64,000 nucleotides of DNA from Evernia prunastri (GCA_003184365.1 NKYR01000079.1:124001-188000); one strand, 5' to 3'. Counted from the first letter of the stretch, positions 1-11,442 are shown. The notes: generated from the letters alone by a model not told the origin. Numbers and translations are program-made.

Positions 1-286
1 CCTATCCAAGGGGGCGGGCCTAGGATCCAAAACTCTGAATCGCATCATTCAGAGGCATAGCCGAATTAAATTCGTAGCTTTGCAATCGAAGAGGAGACCG
101 GAGGGTTGTAGTATTACTAGATAGAGAGACAAACAGGGAGATCACATCTCCTCATAAACAGGCAGATGCCGTCTTGAAGACGAGAGCGGGCGGACAAACA
201 CATCTGCTTCCCATCCCTGCGATTCGCGATTGCGACCTCGAAAGCTTTTACATGTGCAGTGGTCAATGAGTGCTCGCTCAGACTAG

Positions 287-1198
287 TCAATGTAGCATGT
301 TCATATCGGTCCATACAACATACGCTACCTTCATACCATCAACGCAATTAGGAGCAGAATATAGACCAAGACGATGCCCGGCCCATGTACAAGAAGGCTC
401 GAACCCTCCACCACCACCACCACCACTTCCTCCTCCTGAACAGTACTTGGATGTATCTGTAAACACGGTGTGTTTTGTGTTATGACAAGCGTGAGATGAC
501 ACATCGTACAAGGGTGTAGCTTGTTGGTGAACTGTGTCAGCAAGAAGAGCGAGGAGCGCTCGACGGATGGTGAGAACGTACTTTCGACCTTTAGGCCGCT
601 GGGCGGGTCTTTGATGATGGTCTGAGATCCTCCGGGAAGATTATCTTCACAACTTATTTGATCATCTCCTTCGGAGTGTTGGTTCGAGCCAGTCCAAAGA
701 TCTATGTGATAGATTATATTTTCCTTCCAATCACTCTCTGGGTATGAGATAGTAATCATCAGTTTATAGTAGTACTATGGCTGCCGAAGAATTTCTGGTA
801 AGGATTCAGGTATCCATTGATGGACGACTATCACTTACCACACCTCTTGCATTCGTCTTCATTAGGGAAGTGTTTCTGCAGAACCAGAACGTAGAACATG
901 CCACATAACGGGATGCCGTTTTTGGTGGCCGTCGCGGAAGGTGACGGGATCTGAGTATGTGCCAGAACCTTCTTGATGTGTTAGAGTCTTTGGCGGTATG
1001 TTAAGAAACAGGAGGCTCGCCTCCAGCCATGTCCCAGCCGCAGCCAACCGCAATGCCTGGCCCGGGAGGCGGTCCGTTATCTGGCCATCCGTAGTATGTA
1101 AATTTTACGTTGTCGATTGGGGAACATTGGGCTGCGATGGAGGGTAAGGCTCCTATGACTCCCACCGAAGCGACCCCGAAAAGTGTAAGTGTCTTCAT
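287..1198 (-). pseudogene. RlpA/expansin-like double-psi-barrel secreted protein, frameshifted
   Basis: The ATG at 1198 opens a signal peptide of about 23 residues, followed by a Cys-containing start and the motif YYGWPDNGPPPGPGIAVGCG. This layout is common in fungal secreted RlpA-like proteins. Proposed exons on the minus strand are 1198-1021, 968-839, 737-582 and 531-287. Exon 2 begins GSGTYSDPVTF and exon 3 carries YHIDLWTGSN and GGSQTIIKDPPSGL. Exon 4 is Cys/Gly-rich, with a poly-Gly run and CTWAGH. The summed exons are 709 nt, one more than a multiple of three. The frame changes just after DPVTF, near 935-938, so one extra base appears to lie there. Intron 1 would use a GC donor (1020-1019) instead of GT. 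The other introns are canonical, with CTGA-type branch sites. Either the gene is a young pseudogene or the assembly has a one-base error. Family assignment is from motif recognition only. Confidence 0.6.
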
Positions 1199-1489
1199 CT
1201 TGAGGTTAGAACGGGCTGTGGTGTGATGGAATGTTAGAGCAGAGGAGAGACTGAGATGGAGTGAATAAAGGAATAAAGGGGGATATATGAAGTCTCCGAT
1301 ACTGTTGGAAAAGGTTTAGCGAGTTTTTCCAAAAGATCTCGAGTGAAGATTACCCCAGAAGGCAATCCAATTGCATTGTGTTTCCATTTGCGCTTCGTCA
1401 AATTTTCCACATCTTGATCATCTGCTTTTCTTACTCGGGCGTGCTGATAAATGTGACCCATTGCAAAGCTCGTTATACTGCATTCAACA

Positions 1490-1965
1490 GGCTTGCAGGG
1501 GGTACAATGTACTCTGTTGACTGACAGAGCTAATGCAGGGCGTACATCACGTTCATTCTATGAGCTGGGAAGGCGTATAAGACACCTATTCCGTGAGCTC
1601 GCAGGGCGTATAGAATGTCCTATGAGTTGATAGGTTCAATGCAGGGCGTACATGTCGCTCACTCAACGAGCTGGCAAGGCGTTCAGGGCGATTATTCCGT
1701 ACGCTCGCAGGTGGTATGATATATCCCTTGAGCTAACAAATTAAATGTAGGGCGTGTATCACGCTCATTTTATGAGCTGGCAAGGCATACAAAAAATCTC
1801 ATGAGCTAACAGGCTCAGTGAAGGGCGTACATGTCGCTCACCCCATAAGCTGGCAAGGCGTACAAATCATCCATGCTTTGAATTCGGAGGGCATAATGTA
1901 TTCAATGGGCTGGCATAGCTAATGTAGGGCGTACATCACGGTTATTCGACGAACTGACGAGGCTT
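1490..1965. repeat. Diverged tandem repeat, higher-order unit about 105 bp
   Basis: The phrase GCAGGGCGTACAT or a close variant recurs at about 1534, 1641, 1748, 1821 and 1924. Each is followed by a CGCTCA...GAGCTGGCAAGGCGTA phrase. Spacings are 107, 107, 73 and 103 nt, so the array is a roughly 105-bp unit with one shortened copy. Each unit is itself built from 30-40 nt sub-units containing 'gagct...caaggcgta'. There is no open frame through it. Copies differ by many substitutions, so it is old. Confidence 0.8.
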
Positions 1966-2832
1966 ACAGTGCAGAGATTCAAATCCAAGCCTAAGCCCAA
2001 GTCTGAGTCGGTATGCAGGTACGCAGTACCAGCCAATACCATACCGCAAGGCTGATCACGTTTCCGGCGGAGAACCGCCTAACCGATTGGTAGAACGGCA
2101 GCAGAAGCTCTGGAAATCCAAGTAGTCGGCTGACTTGAAGGCGAGGCTAGGTGCCATTTTCGCCGATGGGCGGATCTAAGGATGTAACTTGTATACTGAC
2201 AATGCGAAAGCTCCGAGTTATGCTAGCAGCATATGATGCAGAAAGTAATAGCAAGTATCTGCGCTGCATTTTTGTTGTTCGTGGGTATGATAGATCCTTC
2301 ATGTACTAATCATCATACATAGAAAGAACGACTATCCATGGCCGTACGTGTGTTTATGAGCATCGACCGTGGATTAAAGAGTCCTTCATCGATGATATAG
2401 GGCTCTTTTATGAATGTCATAGAGTAACATCTGACTATGACACTTCAAGCTGATTCTTTTTAATTATACTGTATTCGCGATATTCCACTCACGAAGATGA
2501 TGATGCTGAACATCACTGAGTAAAGTAAAGTAATACTTACATTACTTAAGTAGAGTACCTTAGGCGCCATGGCCATCGGCCGACACGGGAGTTTGCCCCT
2601 AGAAGCGCCTAAAAACGGCTCCACGGGTGACGGGTCCAGACGCATGCACCATAGCGTCATCGAGCAACCCCACCAACGCTGAAACCGGGATCAGGTTTTT
2701 GGTAAACAATCCCACTGAACCCCTTTCACTCTCAACAACCGCACCATTCTAAGACTCGTCATCCTACTAATTCGCTGCTTTCAACAAGTCAGTCATCGTA
2801 CACGAGATCGACAGCACAAAAGAGCGTAAAGA
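1966..2832. other. Intergenic, no gene seen
   Basis: No ORF with recognisable protein features. A short TAAAGTAAAGTA-type run lies at about 2520-2550. The last 150 nt are pyrimidine-rich and probably hold the promoter and 5' leader of the gene starting at 2833. Confidence 0.5.
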
Positions 2833-4029
2833 ATGGCCGACAAAGAACAAGAAGGAGCAGGCTCCTCGGGGTAGGCATCTCTGTTTACTTTACCCCTCAT
2901 CTTTTACAGAGTCTCCAGTAATCGCTGATATCTTTTGTACAGAGGCTACCTCGCATCCGCTAAATCATACATCCCTGGCATGGGTCAAGTCTCCGATGCA
3001 GCATCCGGTGGGGCAGGGAAAGCCCAACAAGGCCTCGGTGCCGCAGGGTACGCCTCTCTTCTCCCTTCTACCCTTCCAAGCTCTCCCTCTTGAACGCATG
3101 CTGAAATCCACCCACCACATAGCTCAGCAACTAAAGATGTCACCGGCTACGTTCCAGTTGTGGGTAGCGTCGTCGAAGGTGTCGGGAACACACCCATCGC
3201 TCAGAAGATCGGTGGCAAGGAAGAAGAGAAGGGCTACTTGGGCTCAGCATATGAATACGCGGGGAGTGCGCTGAGGACGGTATACGATGCCGCGGGAAAT
3301 GTGGTATGCACACGTCCATCCTCTCTGCTTCCACTACAACAGGCTGATTCCAGCGCACAGATCGGAACCGTGGAAGAAAAAGCAGGCACCTACCTGCACG
3401 GCTCCGAAAAAGCCGCTCAAGCCGAAGGTGAAGAAGGTGACGCCGCGAAAGGCGAAGCCATGCAAAAAGACCAAGAGGTCATCGCCAAGAACAAAGCCGA
3501 AGGCGCCACGCAGGGGACCGCCGACAAGGCGTCCGAAGCGGCCGACAGCACCTCCTCCACCGCCAAGCAAACCGCCGGCTCCCTGGGCCAAACCGCCTCG
3601 GACACGAGTGAGAAGGTCAAATCCGGCCACCGGGACGTGGAGGACAACGTCGAGTCCGGCGCCAAGGATGCCCTGGGCCAGGTGCGGGACGCGACCGGCA
3701 CCACGGACGCGACGGCGGACGCGAGCAATGGGCTCGAGGACACTGTGGGCGCCACGAAGGGGACGGCGAGGGGGGTCGAAGATGCGGCGTCCGAGACCGG
3801 CGGCAAGGTCGTGGGCGGTGTGGGGAAAGCGGACGCGCAGGGGGCTAAGGATGCGGCGGGGGGCGTGAAGGATGGCGTGACGGACACGGCGGGGAGTGTG
3901 GGGGAGGGCGCGAAGGGCGTCGCGGGTGGGGGCGCGGATACGTTGAAAGGGGGCGTCGGGGCGCTGGGGAGCGGGGCGAAGAGCGCGGGGGGCGCGTTGG
4001 GAGGGATGACGGGGCTGGGTGGGAAGTGA
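2833..4029 (+). CDS. LEA-like hydrophilic repeat protein
   Basis: Proposed exons are 2833-2870, 2943-3047, 3123-3303 and 3361-4029, giving 330 residues. All three introns are GT-AG, 57-75 nt. The N-terminal third contains short conserved stretches such as GYLASAKSYIPGMGQ and VTGYVPVVGSVVEGVGN, then KGYLGSAYEYAGSAL. The C-terminal two thirds is built of 11-mer-like repeats rich in Ala, Gly, Lys, Asp and Thr (KDAAGGVKDGVTDTAGSV type). That composition is typical of group-3 late-embryogenesis-abundant-like proteins, which stay soluble on drying and heating and protect membranes and enzymes. A role in desiccation or spore tolerance is inference. The last exon is very GC-rich, which creates long spurious antisense frames. 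Confidence 0.8.
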
Positions 4030-4758
4030 GAATGGGGTTGGGGCGGGAAGTTGATAGTTGATACGTGGGATACGTCAATGTCGATGTCGAAATCGAGCAA
4101 TGGGTACATATCAGGTATATATGGGAACTAGTTACGATTGCAACTGACGATGTTTGAACATCGATTTGCATACATTGCTCCTATATTTTCTCTTTTCCCC
4201 CTTTTTCCGCGTACGTACTCGTATACATGCCCTATGTGACTACCGCCCAACAAAGCTTTTGTGAATTCATACCCAGAGTACGAACTTACGATACCTCCAA
4301 TACCTCCCTTGCTTGATAATACTCTTCTCCACTCCACTCTACTCTAGAGTACTCTGACACCGCAACGCTATATTATCTGCGTAACGAACCCCCTCTCTCT
4401 CGCCCCTTTTTCTCTTTTGACGTCAAAGGCAGTCATCATGACGTCATCTTGCATCAAGGAATTGACTGGGTCTGGATGAATTTGAAACGAAACGAAAACG
4501 AACCTCGGCATTCTTTCCATTGTATGTAAGTAGCTAGGTAGGTAGAAGGGTAGCGTGCCACCTTCACGCTTTGCTCACCATTATTCATTATTCGTTATTC
4601 ATCATTTTATTTTCCACTACTTACGAGTGCCAGCTACGTAGGTACTCTAGGATCTTGCTCGCATTCCTTAGGAATTCCGTGTTGATACCTCGGAAAACAC
4701 AAAACAGCAGCAGCTGCTCTAGCTGCTAGATACAAAACTCGGTACTACCTACTTTGCG
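4030..4758. other. Intergenic: 3' region of the LEA-like gene and promoter of the acyltransferase gene
   Basis: No convincing ORF. It holds pyrimidine tracts (for example 4389-4416), the CRE-like pair at 4418-4446, a run of Tcattatt-type short repeats near 4580-4610, and CAGCAGCAGCTGCTCTAGCTGCT near 4707. The last of these is a partial palindrome. Confidence 0.5.
4418..4446. promoter_or_regulatory. Two perfect TGACGTCA (CRE/ATF) palindromes, 21 bp apart
   Basis: TGACGTCA occurs exactly at 4418-4425 and again at 4439-4446. Start-to-start spacing is 21 bp, about two helical turns, so both sites face the same side of the DNA. The pair lies about 315-340 bp upstream of the acyltransferase ATG at 4759. 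TGACGTCA is the established target of ATF/CREB-type bZIP factors (for example Atf1/AtfA stress regulators in fungi). Control by such a factor is inferred from sequence only. Confidence 0.6.
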
Positions 4759-6099
4759 ATGATATCCCTCTCCGAGCTCGCCGGCTTCTACGACCACCTG
4801 ACCCGTCACGTCGTCCCGGGGCCGAGGAGCTACAGCTATTTCGCCCCCTTCCTCCTCCTGCCCCTGGCGCTGCTCACTCCGCCGTCCGTGCTGTCCCGGT
4901 GGCAATTGGCATCTTCGTTCCTGCCGGCTATTTATGCCTGCTTGATCCACGCCTGGTCTATCGCCGGCATCGATGTCATGTCCGTGGACCTGGCGCTGTG
5001 GAGCTTCGTCCTCCTCGTGTGTTGGGATCCGCGCCGGACGCACAGGCGGGTGTGGGTTTCTACGCCGAAGGCGTCCGGTGGTGATGATGGGAAAGGCCCG
5101 AGCGGGGCTGGAGTGGATGTCGTGGAAGAGGCGTATCCGGAGGGGTTTGCGAAGCGGATTCCTTGGGTCTTTACGCTGCTGGTTTCGCTGAGAATGACGG
5201 GATGGAAGATTGGTGATCCTTCTCATGATCGAATGCAACCATCGACACGGATCCGCAGAAGGGAATTCTTAAGGCACGCGGTGCCCTTGGTTGTCCGAAA
5301 CTATCTCATTCTGGATGCGGCAGCGTTCTATGCCAGGACGGACCCTTACTTTACAACATCTGGCATTGGGATCGATCACCCGTTTCCTCCCCCATCCGCC
5401 AAGATGGGAACCTGGGCAGTCATATTGAGACTGCTGCCTCCACGACTAGTCAGATCATCCGTCGTTGCAGGACAGAGCTATGCCATGGTGTCCGGCCTGT
5501 TCTATGCCCCCCTAATTCTAATGGTAGGCTTGAACATTCTGGGTATGGTACCATACGAGTGGAGTCCCCACACATGGCCCCAAATCTTCGGCCCTTTCTC
5601 GGCTGTGACGGAAATGGGACTTCGAGGCTTATGGGGAAAATGGTGGCATGGTGTGAACCGGCAGATCACTGCGCCTCCTGGACGATGGTTGGCTCAGGCG
5701 CTGGGAATACCAACAAAATCACTACCGGGGTACGCGCTGTTAACGATATCGGCGTTTATCTTTTCCGGTGTGATGCATATGGGGCTGATCCCACCCGAAC
5801 CGCCAACCGATCTGCTCTCTGCACGTTGGATGAGATTTTATGTTGGGGGGTTCTTTTGGGCTCAAATACCAGCTTTTGCTTTTGAACTCGCTGTGTCGAA
5901 GCTCGTTGCTCGCTTCATTCCTCGATTGTTCGACTGGACAGTAACGAGGGTAATAGTAACTGCTTGGACCGCTGCATGGCTGTGTCTGACTTTGCCACTC
6001 CTGACTGTTCCATTCAGAGAGTTGGGGTACTGGCACTGTTATCCGGTGCCGGTGAGTCTCTTGCAACGACTTTCAGGTAAAGGCTGGTGGACCTGGTGA
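4759..6099 (+). CDS. MBOAT / wax-synthase-like membrane O-acyltransferase
   Basis: A single uninterrupted frame of 446 residues from the ATG at 4759. It has several hydrophobic segments (about residues 30-75, 205-225, 290-310 and 385-405). Near the C-terminus is SGVMHMGLIPPEP, with the conserved His expected of the active site in wax-synthase-type MBOAT proteins. The motifs RIPWVFTLLVSLRMTGWKIG and a WWHGVNRQ segment (WRRYWHQ/WWHR-like) are also as in this fungal family. The protein ends GYWHCYPVPVSLLQRLSGKG and a WWTW tail. The family transfers acyl groups from acyl-CoA to hydroxyl acceptors in the ER membrane. Substrate is not predictable here. No biosynthetic partner genes flank it, so it does not look like part of a secondary-metabolite cluster. 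It converges on the small minus-strand gene at 6296-6715. Confidence 0.8.
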   Translation: MISLSELAGFYDHLTRHVVPGPRSYSYFAPFLLLPLALLTPPSVLSRWQLASSFLPAIYACLIHAWSIAGIDVMSVDLALWSFVLLVCWDPRRTHRRVWVSTPKASGGDDGKGPSGAGVDVVEEAYPEGFAKRIPWVFTLLVSLRMTGWKIGDPSHDRMQPSTRIRRREFLRHAVPLVVRNYLILDAAAFYARTDPYFTTSGIGIDHPFPPPSAKMGTWAVILRLLPPRLVRSSVVAGQSYAMVSGLFYAPLILMVGLNILGMVPYEWSPHTWPQIFGPFSAVTEMGLRGLWGKWWHGVNRQITAPPGRWLAQALGIPTKSLPGYALLTISAFIFSGVMHMGLIPPEPPTDLLSARWMRFYVGGFFWAQIPAFAFELAVSKLVARFIPRLFDWTVTRVIVTAWTAAWLCLTLPLLTVPFRELGYWHCYPVPVSLLQRLSGKGWWTW

Positions 6100-6295
6100 C
6101 CGCTGTAGATAGAGCCGGCGATCGTATTGATAGCAACAAATACCCTGATCACATGCTCTCAACAGCTTCGTGCAACATAATATACGAGTTGCATCCTTGT
6201 GTCCCTGAAGACGATGATGCAATGATCTCTTTCTCCCCAAGAATCCAGACCAGTGCCATCGCCGTAACCTTGCCCGTGATTCCTCTGCAAGGGCT

Positions 6296-6715
6296 TCACG
6301 TGTCATCCTCTCGCACCTTAGACGCCTTTTGTCTCACTACTCGCGGCCTCGACTGCTCCTCTCCACCTTCTTCGCCGTTAAAGCCCAGTACCCTTCCAAT
6401 TATCCCAGGCGGCTTCGGAACCGGACATTCATGTGCCCTTTTCCTCATCCTCGCCTGTTCCTTCTCTGTAATTTGTAGAGACGTCTCATTTTCTCTAGCC
6501 GCACTTGAGCTCTCGTCCATTAGGGCCTCTGTAGTCCGCCGCCGCCTTCTCCGCCTCCCATCTTCCATAATCTCAATTTCTGAATCTGCAAACTTGACGC
6601 GGGGCGCCGGGCACGGTACGATGTGGGGCATGCCGACGACTAGGAAGGAGACGATGAGGGTGGTGCCGAAGAGGGAGGTGGTGAGGCGGGATCGAGGGTG
6701 GAGATGGGGTGTCAT
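6296..6715 (-). CDS. Small single-pass membrane protein, uncharacterised
   Basis: 139 residues from the ATG at 6715. The N-terminus has a basic stretch and one hydrophobic segment (SLFGTTLIVSFLVVG, about residues 15-29). A conserved-looking phrase MPHIVPCPAPRVKFADSE follows, then an Arg-rich run and ECPVPKPPGIIGRVLGF. The paired C-P-x-P phrases and the N-terminal anchor suggest a conserved fungal protein, perhaps mitochondrial or ER, but I cannot name it. It is convergent with the acyltransferase gene and divergent from ppg1 across a 587-bp promoter region (6716-7302). Confidence 0.6.
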   Translation of the reverse strand: MTPHLHPRSRLTTSLFGTTLIVSFLVVGMPHIVPCPAPRVKFADSEIEIMEDGRRRRRRRTTEALMDESSSAARENETSLQITEKEQARMRKRAHECPVPKPPGIIGRVLGFNGEEGGEEQSRPRVVRQKASKVREDDT

Positions 6716-7302
6716 GTTGGAGGGGGTTGACGAGGTTTTCAATGCGGAGAACGGGAGCTCATGCTATTGCCATTGCGATGGACTAGGTGCCAGATATGAA
6801 TAGCCGTGAAAGCAGATGATATTCCTGTGCACGTTTTGCCCGTAATCTAGCTGTCACTCATTTTGAAGGTTGTAGTTGAATTGAATTGTGATGGTATATT
6901 GAAGCCAAGACCGACAGGGTGTGGCAATAGCGCGCTAGTGAAGCTCTACATGTACGTCCTATATCCATGTCCACAAGAACATCTTGAACAGTCAATCTTT
7001 GTGTATACACTCATTTCGACTTTGTCGTGTATAATTGACGATATAAAGCGAGTGGCAAGGCTCAACTACTCCCTCAAACTCAAACCCTCTATTATCGTGT
7101 GCCAGGCTCCCCAAGTGTTCCTCGGCGACATTTTCCTTTCTACCACACTCCGAGCACCTTGCTGTTGGGGTTGGAGCCCGTGTACTGGACGACCGAAGGA
7201 GCAGTATTCAGACCCCGCAGCACCGCGTGTTTCTTCCATCAGAGGACCTGACGAGAGTGAGTCCCGAAGAACCGCGCCCAGTCAAGGGCAGGGAGGGTGA
7301 CG
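6716..7302. other. Divergent promoter region between the small membrane protein gene and ppg1
   Basis: No gene seen. It separates two start codons pointing away from each other (6715 minus, 7303 plus), so it probably serves both. Confidence 0.5.
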
Positions 7303-8661
7303 ATGAGTGACCTAGATAAGTACTGACCACCTGCCCTACTGCTCCGTAGACGCTTCTCGCTGACAGATAAATATAGGGCCATTTCCGAGCTTCGCGCCTG
7401 CAAAATCATTCCCGAGCCCCAAGTCCGCGAGATATGCCACAAAGCACGCGAGCTGCTGATCGAAGAAGCAAACGTCGTCCAGGTCGATGCACCAGTCACA
7501 ATATGCGGAGATATACATGGACAGTTCCATGACCTGATGGAGTTATTCAGGGTGGGAGGAGATGTACCCGATACCAACTACCTCTTCATGGGGGACTTCG
7601 TGGACAGGGGTTTCTACTCGCTCGAGAGTTTCCTGCTACTACTGTGCCTCAAGGTCAGATATCCGGATCGGATGACATTAATAAGAGGGAATCATGAGTC
7701 ACGGCAGATCACGACTGTATATGGGTTCTATGACGAATGTTTACGAAAATATGGGAGTGCGAATGTATGGAGATATTGCTGCGAGGTGTTCGACTATTTG
7801 GCTCTGGGAGCGCTAGTTCTAGGTACGAGCTCAACGTTAGAGCCTTCGTTTACGGATCAATCACAAGCCATTGAACCGGTGGACGATGACGTGGAGATTG
7901 AGATCATGAATTCCAGGAATGAGGTGACGGCAAGATTTCCACGAAGCAGACGACGGATGTTCGACGGCGACGGTCTCAACTCCTCTCCTCCTGGAACACC
8001 TTCCAAGACCGGTCCTTCAGGCACCGGAGCTACAAGTGACAGTGGAGGCTCGCATCATAGTGGAGGAGCAGTACTTTGCGTACACGGAGGGCTCAGCCCA
8101 TTGATAGAACGTGTCGACAAGATAAGGCTTCTGGATCGAAAGCAGGAAGTACCTCATGAGGGTGCCATGTGCGACCTTTTATGGAGTGATCCCGATGAGA
8201 TCGACAGTTGGGGTCTCTCGCCGAGAGGGGCGGGCTTTCTTTTCGGACCGGAGATTGTCAAGCGCTTCAACCATCTGAACGATCTCTCTTTGATAGCAAG
8301 AGCGCATCAGCTCGTGATGGAGGGATTCAAAGAGATGTTTGATTCAAGTATAGTCACAGTCTGGTCGGCTCCAAATTACTGCTACCGTTGTGGCAATGTC
8401 GCGGCGATCCTGGAACTGGGCGAGGATGCGAGCAACGGCGGAGTCATCGCGAGGAGTAATGGTGATGCCGGAAGGAGTACTCAAGCGGCATTTCCGTCCA
8501 CCCTGCCACCTCGGTCGGGTCCCGGAAGACGGTATCGAGTCTTCGAGGCTGCTCCGCAGGATCCAAGAGGAATGCCGGCGAAGAAGCCTGTGGCTGACTA
8601 TTTCTTGGTGCGTATCATAGCTCGATCATCTTTCGCACATGCTGATCTCCCTCTCTAGTGA
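7303..8661 (+). CDS. ppg1: PP2A-like serine/threonine phosphatase catalytic subunit Ppg1
   Basis: Exons are 7303-7319, 7377-8607 and 8659-8661, giving 416 residues. The first intron (57 nt) follows MSDLDK. The last intron (51 nt) sits directly before the stop codon, so the protein ends DYFL, the carboxyl-methylated tail type of PP2A-like enzymes. All PPP-family signatures are present: GDIHGQ, GDFVDRG, RGNHES, HGGLSP, ARAH and SAPNYCYRCGN. Compared with PP2A there is an extra low-complexity segment of about 95 residues between LGALVLG and AVLCVHGGL, rich in Ser, Gly, Pro and Asp. Such an insertion is usual for filamentous-fungal Ppg1. Yeast Ppg1 acts in glycogen accumulation and with the Far/STRIPAK complex. 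The exact role here is inferred. The active site looks complete. Confidence 0.93.
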
Positions 8662-11442
8662 TGTCCCCAGCTCATTCATATTCATCTAAAAGAATCTCCG
8701 CCTGCATTCAGTACTTGAGCATGCTTTCTGTTGAAGCCTTGAGATACCCACATGCATGTATTTCCAGCAAGGCAGGCGCTGACTTACGATATGCAACATT
8801 TGACATTCCCTAATGGATGCCATGAAAACCAGTTACCTATGAATAAAGTAAAGTAAAGTATTCCAGCAGTTGGCGCCGCCGCGTCGCTTAGAGTATGCCG
8901 TTGTGATATTGCTGCTATTTGCGCTTGTACTTGCCGTCGTTCGTTTCACCGTACTCCGTCTTCCCTACCGACTGTTTTGGGTTCCCTGGTGCGACATCGT
9001 TGTAATGAAGTCTACAGCTGCTTTAGCGGGACAAGGTATCCCTTTTCGCCAGTATATCAAACTTTTGCCCCATAATCCAAACCTGTTTCCTCTCGGGTCG
9101 GAATGCCGATATCCTTGGATACAGTGTGTATTCCGACACTTGCCCGTCTTCTTCTTTTCTCTTGCCTGGGCGTGCTTTTGTTCCTACTTTCCCATTTTCA
9201 GCGGTCTGCCACCAACAGTTTGATATCCCTTTGCAGCAAGCAACGGAACCCCGAAGACCGTTGTTTCGTGAAGATCTCTGCGGACAATCTTTTTTTTCGT
9301 GACATTTCTTGCAGGTTTCGCACACCGCAATGCTTTTCTACCACAACCACTACCGCTATTTCCCATACGCCCAATTCCTCCCTATCACATCCCACATACC
9401 TGAATCTCTCTCCACCACCTCCTACGCAACCCTCCACACGCCTCAATGGGACAAAAGAGACCCTCTCCGAAACGCCGCCTCCTCTCCTCGGCCTGCGCTC
9501 CTCCTGATCAGATAGACGAGGCTGAGTTGCGAAGGGTGCGGAGGACGGTGGGTTGCTGTGGAGACGTGTCTGTGTTTTCCGAGTAAGACTCCTTCTTCTG
9601 CATCGCTTCTCGCCTTATTGATAGGCAAGCTGTACATCCATCGCTTCCTATCTGCACTCTACCTTTCCAACACTCACCATCATGCGCACCTCCACCACTA
9701 ACGCCCCCGGGGCAATCTGCTCTTCGAACAAGATCGTCCGCATCTACTTTTTCACCATGTTTGTGCTTCTCTTCGTCACATTGAGCGATCACAAGCTCTG
9801 TATTGAATTCATACCTGGACAGCGAACCTTGAGATGACGAATTCGTTCTCGTCACGATTAGCTTCGATGCCGCGATCGACATAGCGCCGTGGCGATAACC
9901 AACGATATGATGCTTTGTTTGACGAACAATTTGTCGGGACTGGACTTCGATGGTGAGATAAGCACATAGCTGACCAAGAGAATCAGAGGGAAAAAAGACG
10001 AGTCTCGCTATCATGCTTGTGCTTGACGGACATGAACGTGAGTTTCGAATCCGTAGCGTGGTGTTTCGACGGTGATTTGCTGACTATGCGCTCTCGAGAT
10101 AAGAGTGTCTGGGTCCGAGAGAAGGTGAGCGAGCATGACCACGAGACTATCGTTCAGCTGTGATGTCAAACGCCTGGCGTACCCTCTCTCTCACCAATAT
10201 CATTCGCAGCGGTTTTTCGTCGATGTGGTCGTCGGGTTCTCTTGGAAATGCAGCATTTAAAGGCGTAACCGAGAAAATACCTGGTCACAAAATGCACTTC
10301 TCTCATTGGTTCCATTTCCGTTGTTCAGCACCAATCCATGTTTCGTCTACCGCTTTGTTGGTCACATTTGGGACTGTGAATGATCTCTGGACGCATTCTG
10401 CTTGGACTCTCTGATTGAGTACAAGAAATGGCCTCTTGACGCCCCCTTGGCACGGTCCTACGAATTTCAAGTTCTTGCTCGTCTAGGCACCGCCCCGGAT
10501 TCCCATAGGGTATGGAACCTGGAGGCTTCATCGAAACTCGACATTGAGATCCGTACGCCGGGCACGGCAAGGAATCTACAACATACCAGCCGAAAACCTT
10601 GCACAGGACCTGCAAAGGAACCATGTCATCTCAATTGGAATGCGGTCTCATAGGGTTTCGGGCGTTACACGCAATGACATCCCTGTTCTCCGTGTTACCG
10701 TTACCGCTTTTGATATCTGGCACAATGCTATTGTACAAGATTTAAGGATCCCAGACCCCACCCAAAACATTCGCCTCGTAGAGATAAAGCACTGGAGGTA
10801 TCTTGCGGTACGCTCCACCTCGTCAACTGTGTTATCGCTCCTCGACGGCATGCTAATATGGAGCACGATCTTCCGCAGCGCAAGAGTCAATAGAATCGCC
10901 TCGGGCAACGGCGCCGACAGTACGGAAATCAGATTCAAGATATCTGGAGACGGTGGGGATGTGGGTGATTTGCTTGGCCCCTTCGTTTGCCCTTGTGGAA
11001 GAACAGGGGGGCCCCTATTAGTACGTTACTTGTAACCATGTGATTACGATGAACGCCAAATAAGAGTTCCAGCCTTGAACTTGGTCGAGGCTTTGGGCAA
11101 GTTTAAGGTAGTAGGTTGCTCCGTCGTGGACTGGTGAGTTTTGGGTTATATGCATTGGAAGGAAAGCGATACTACAATCATCCTCAGTATACTCAGTTTT
11201 TCCAAAGGACTACAGGCCCCGAGGCAATATCACTTGCACGTCCTCTTTTCATGTGACCCAATTTTTACGGCTTTGCAGCCCACAGATCGCTTGCACGAAT
11301 TCTCGCACTGCCAGTAGAATAGGAGGTAAATCTACTCCTCCGATACATCACTTCCTCTCATACAATTTCTCTCCTTCCTGGCACCCTTAATCGCAGAAAG
11401 TTTCCTGCCTTCAATGACCAGACACTAATCCGCCTCTCTACC
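8662..11442. other. 2.8-kb stretch without a recognisable gene
   Basis: It holds an AAAGTAAAGTAAAGTA run at about 8841-8860. Open frames are short or unconvincing. The longest is a 168-codon minus-strand frame, 9508-10014, with a true ATG but no recognisable domain and Cys/Gly-rich low-similarity content. A plus-strand frame at 10544-11035 has no real family features either. Remnants of decayed genes are possible. I see nothing I can name. Confidence 0.4.

Noticed and set aside
3417..4171. Long antisense Pro/Ser/Ala-rich frames opposite the LEA-like gene
   Set aside because: They mirror the GC-rich repeat coding sequence and have no domain features or splice logic.
9508..10014. 168-codon minus-strand frame with a real ATG
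   Set aside because: No signal, domain or conserved-looking motif. Kept only as a note in the gene-free stretch.
10160..11035. Overlapping plus-strand frames upstream of the eIF5A-like genes as a fourth paralogue
   Set aside because: No GD-turn, LPExxLG or terminal strand motif could be found in any frame.
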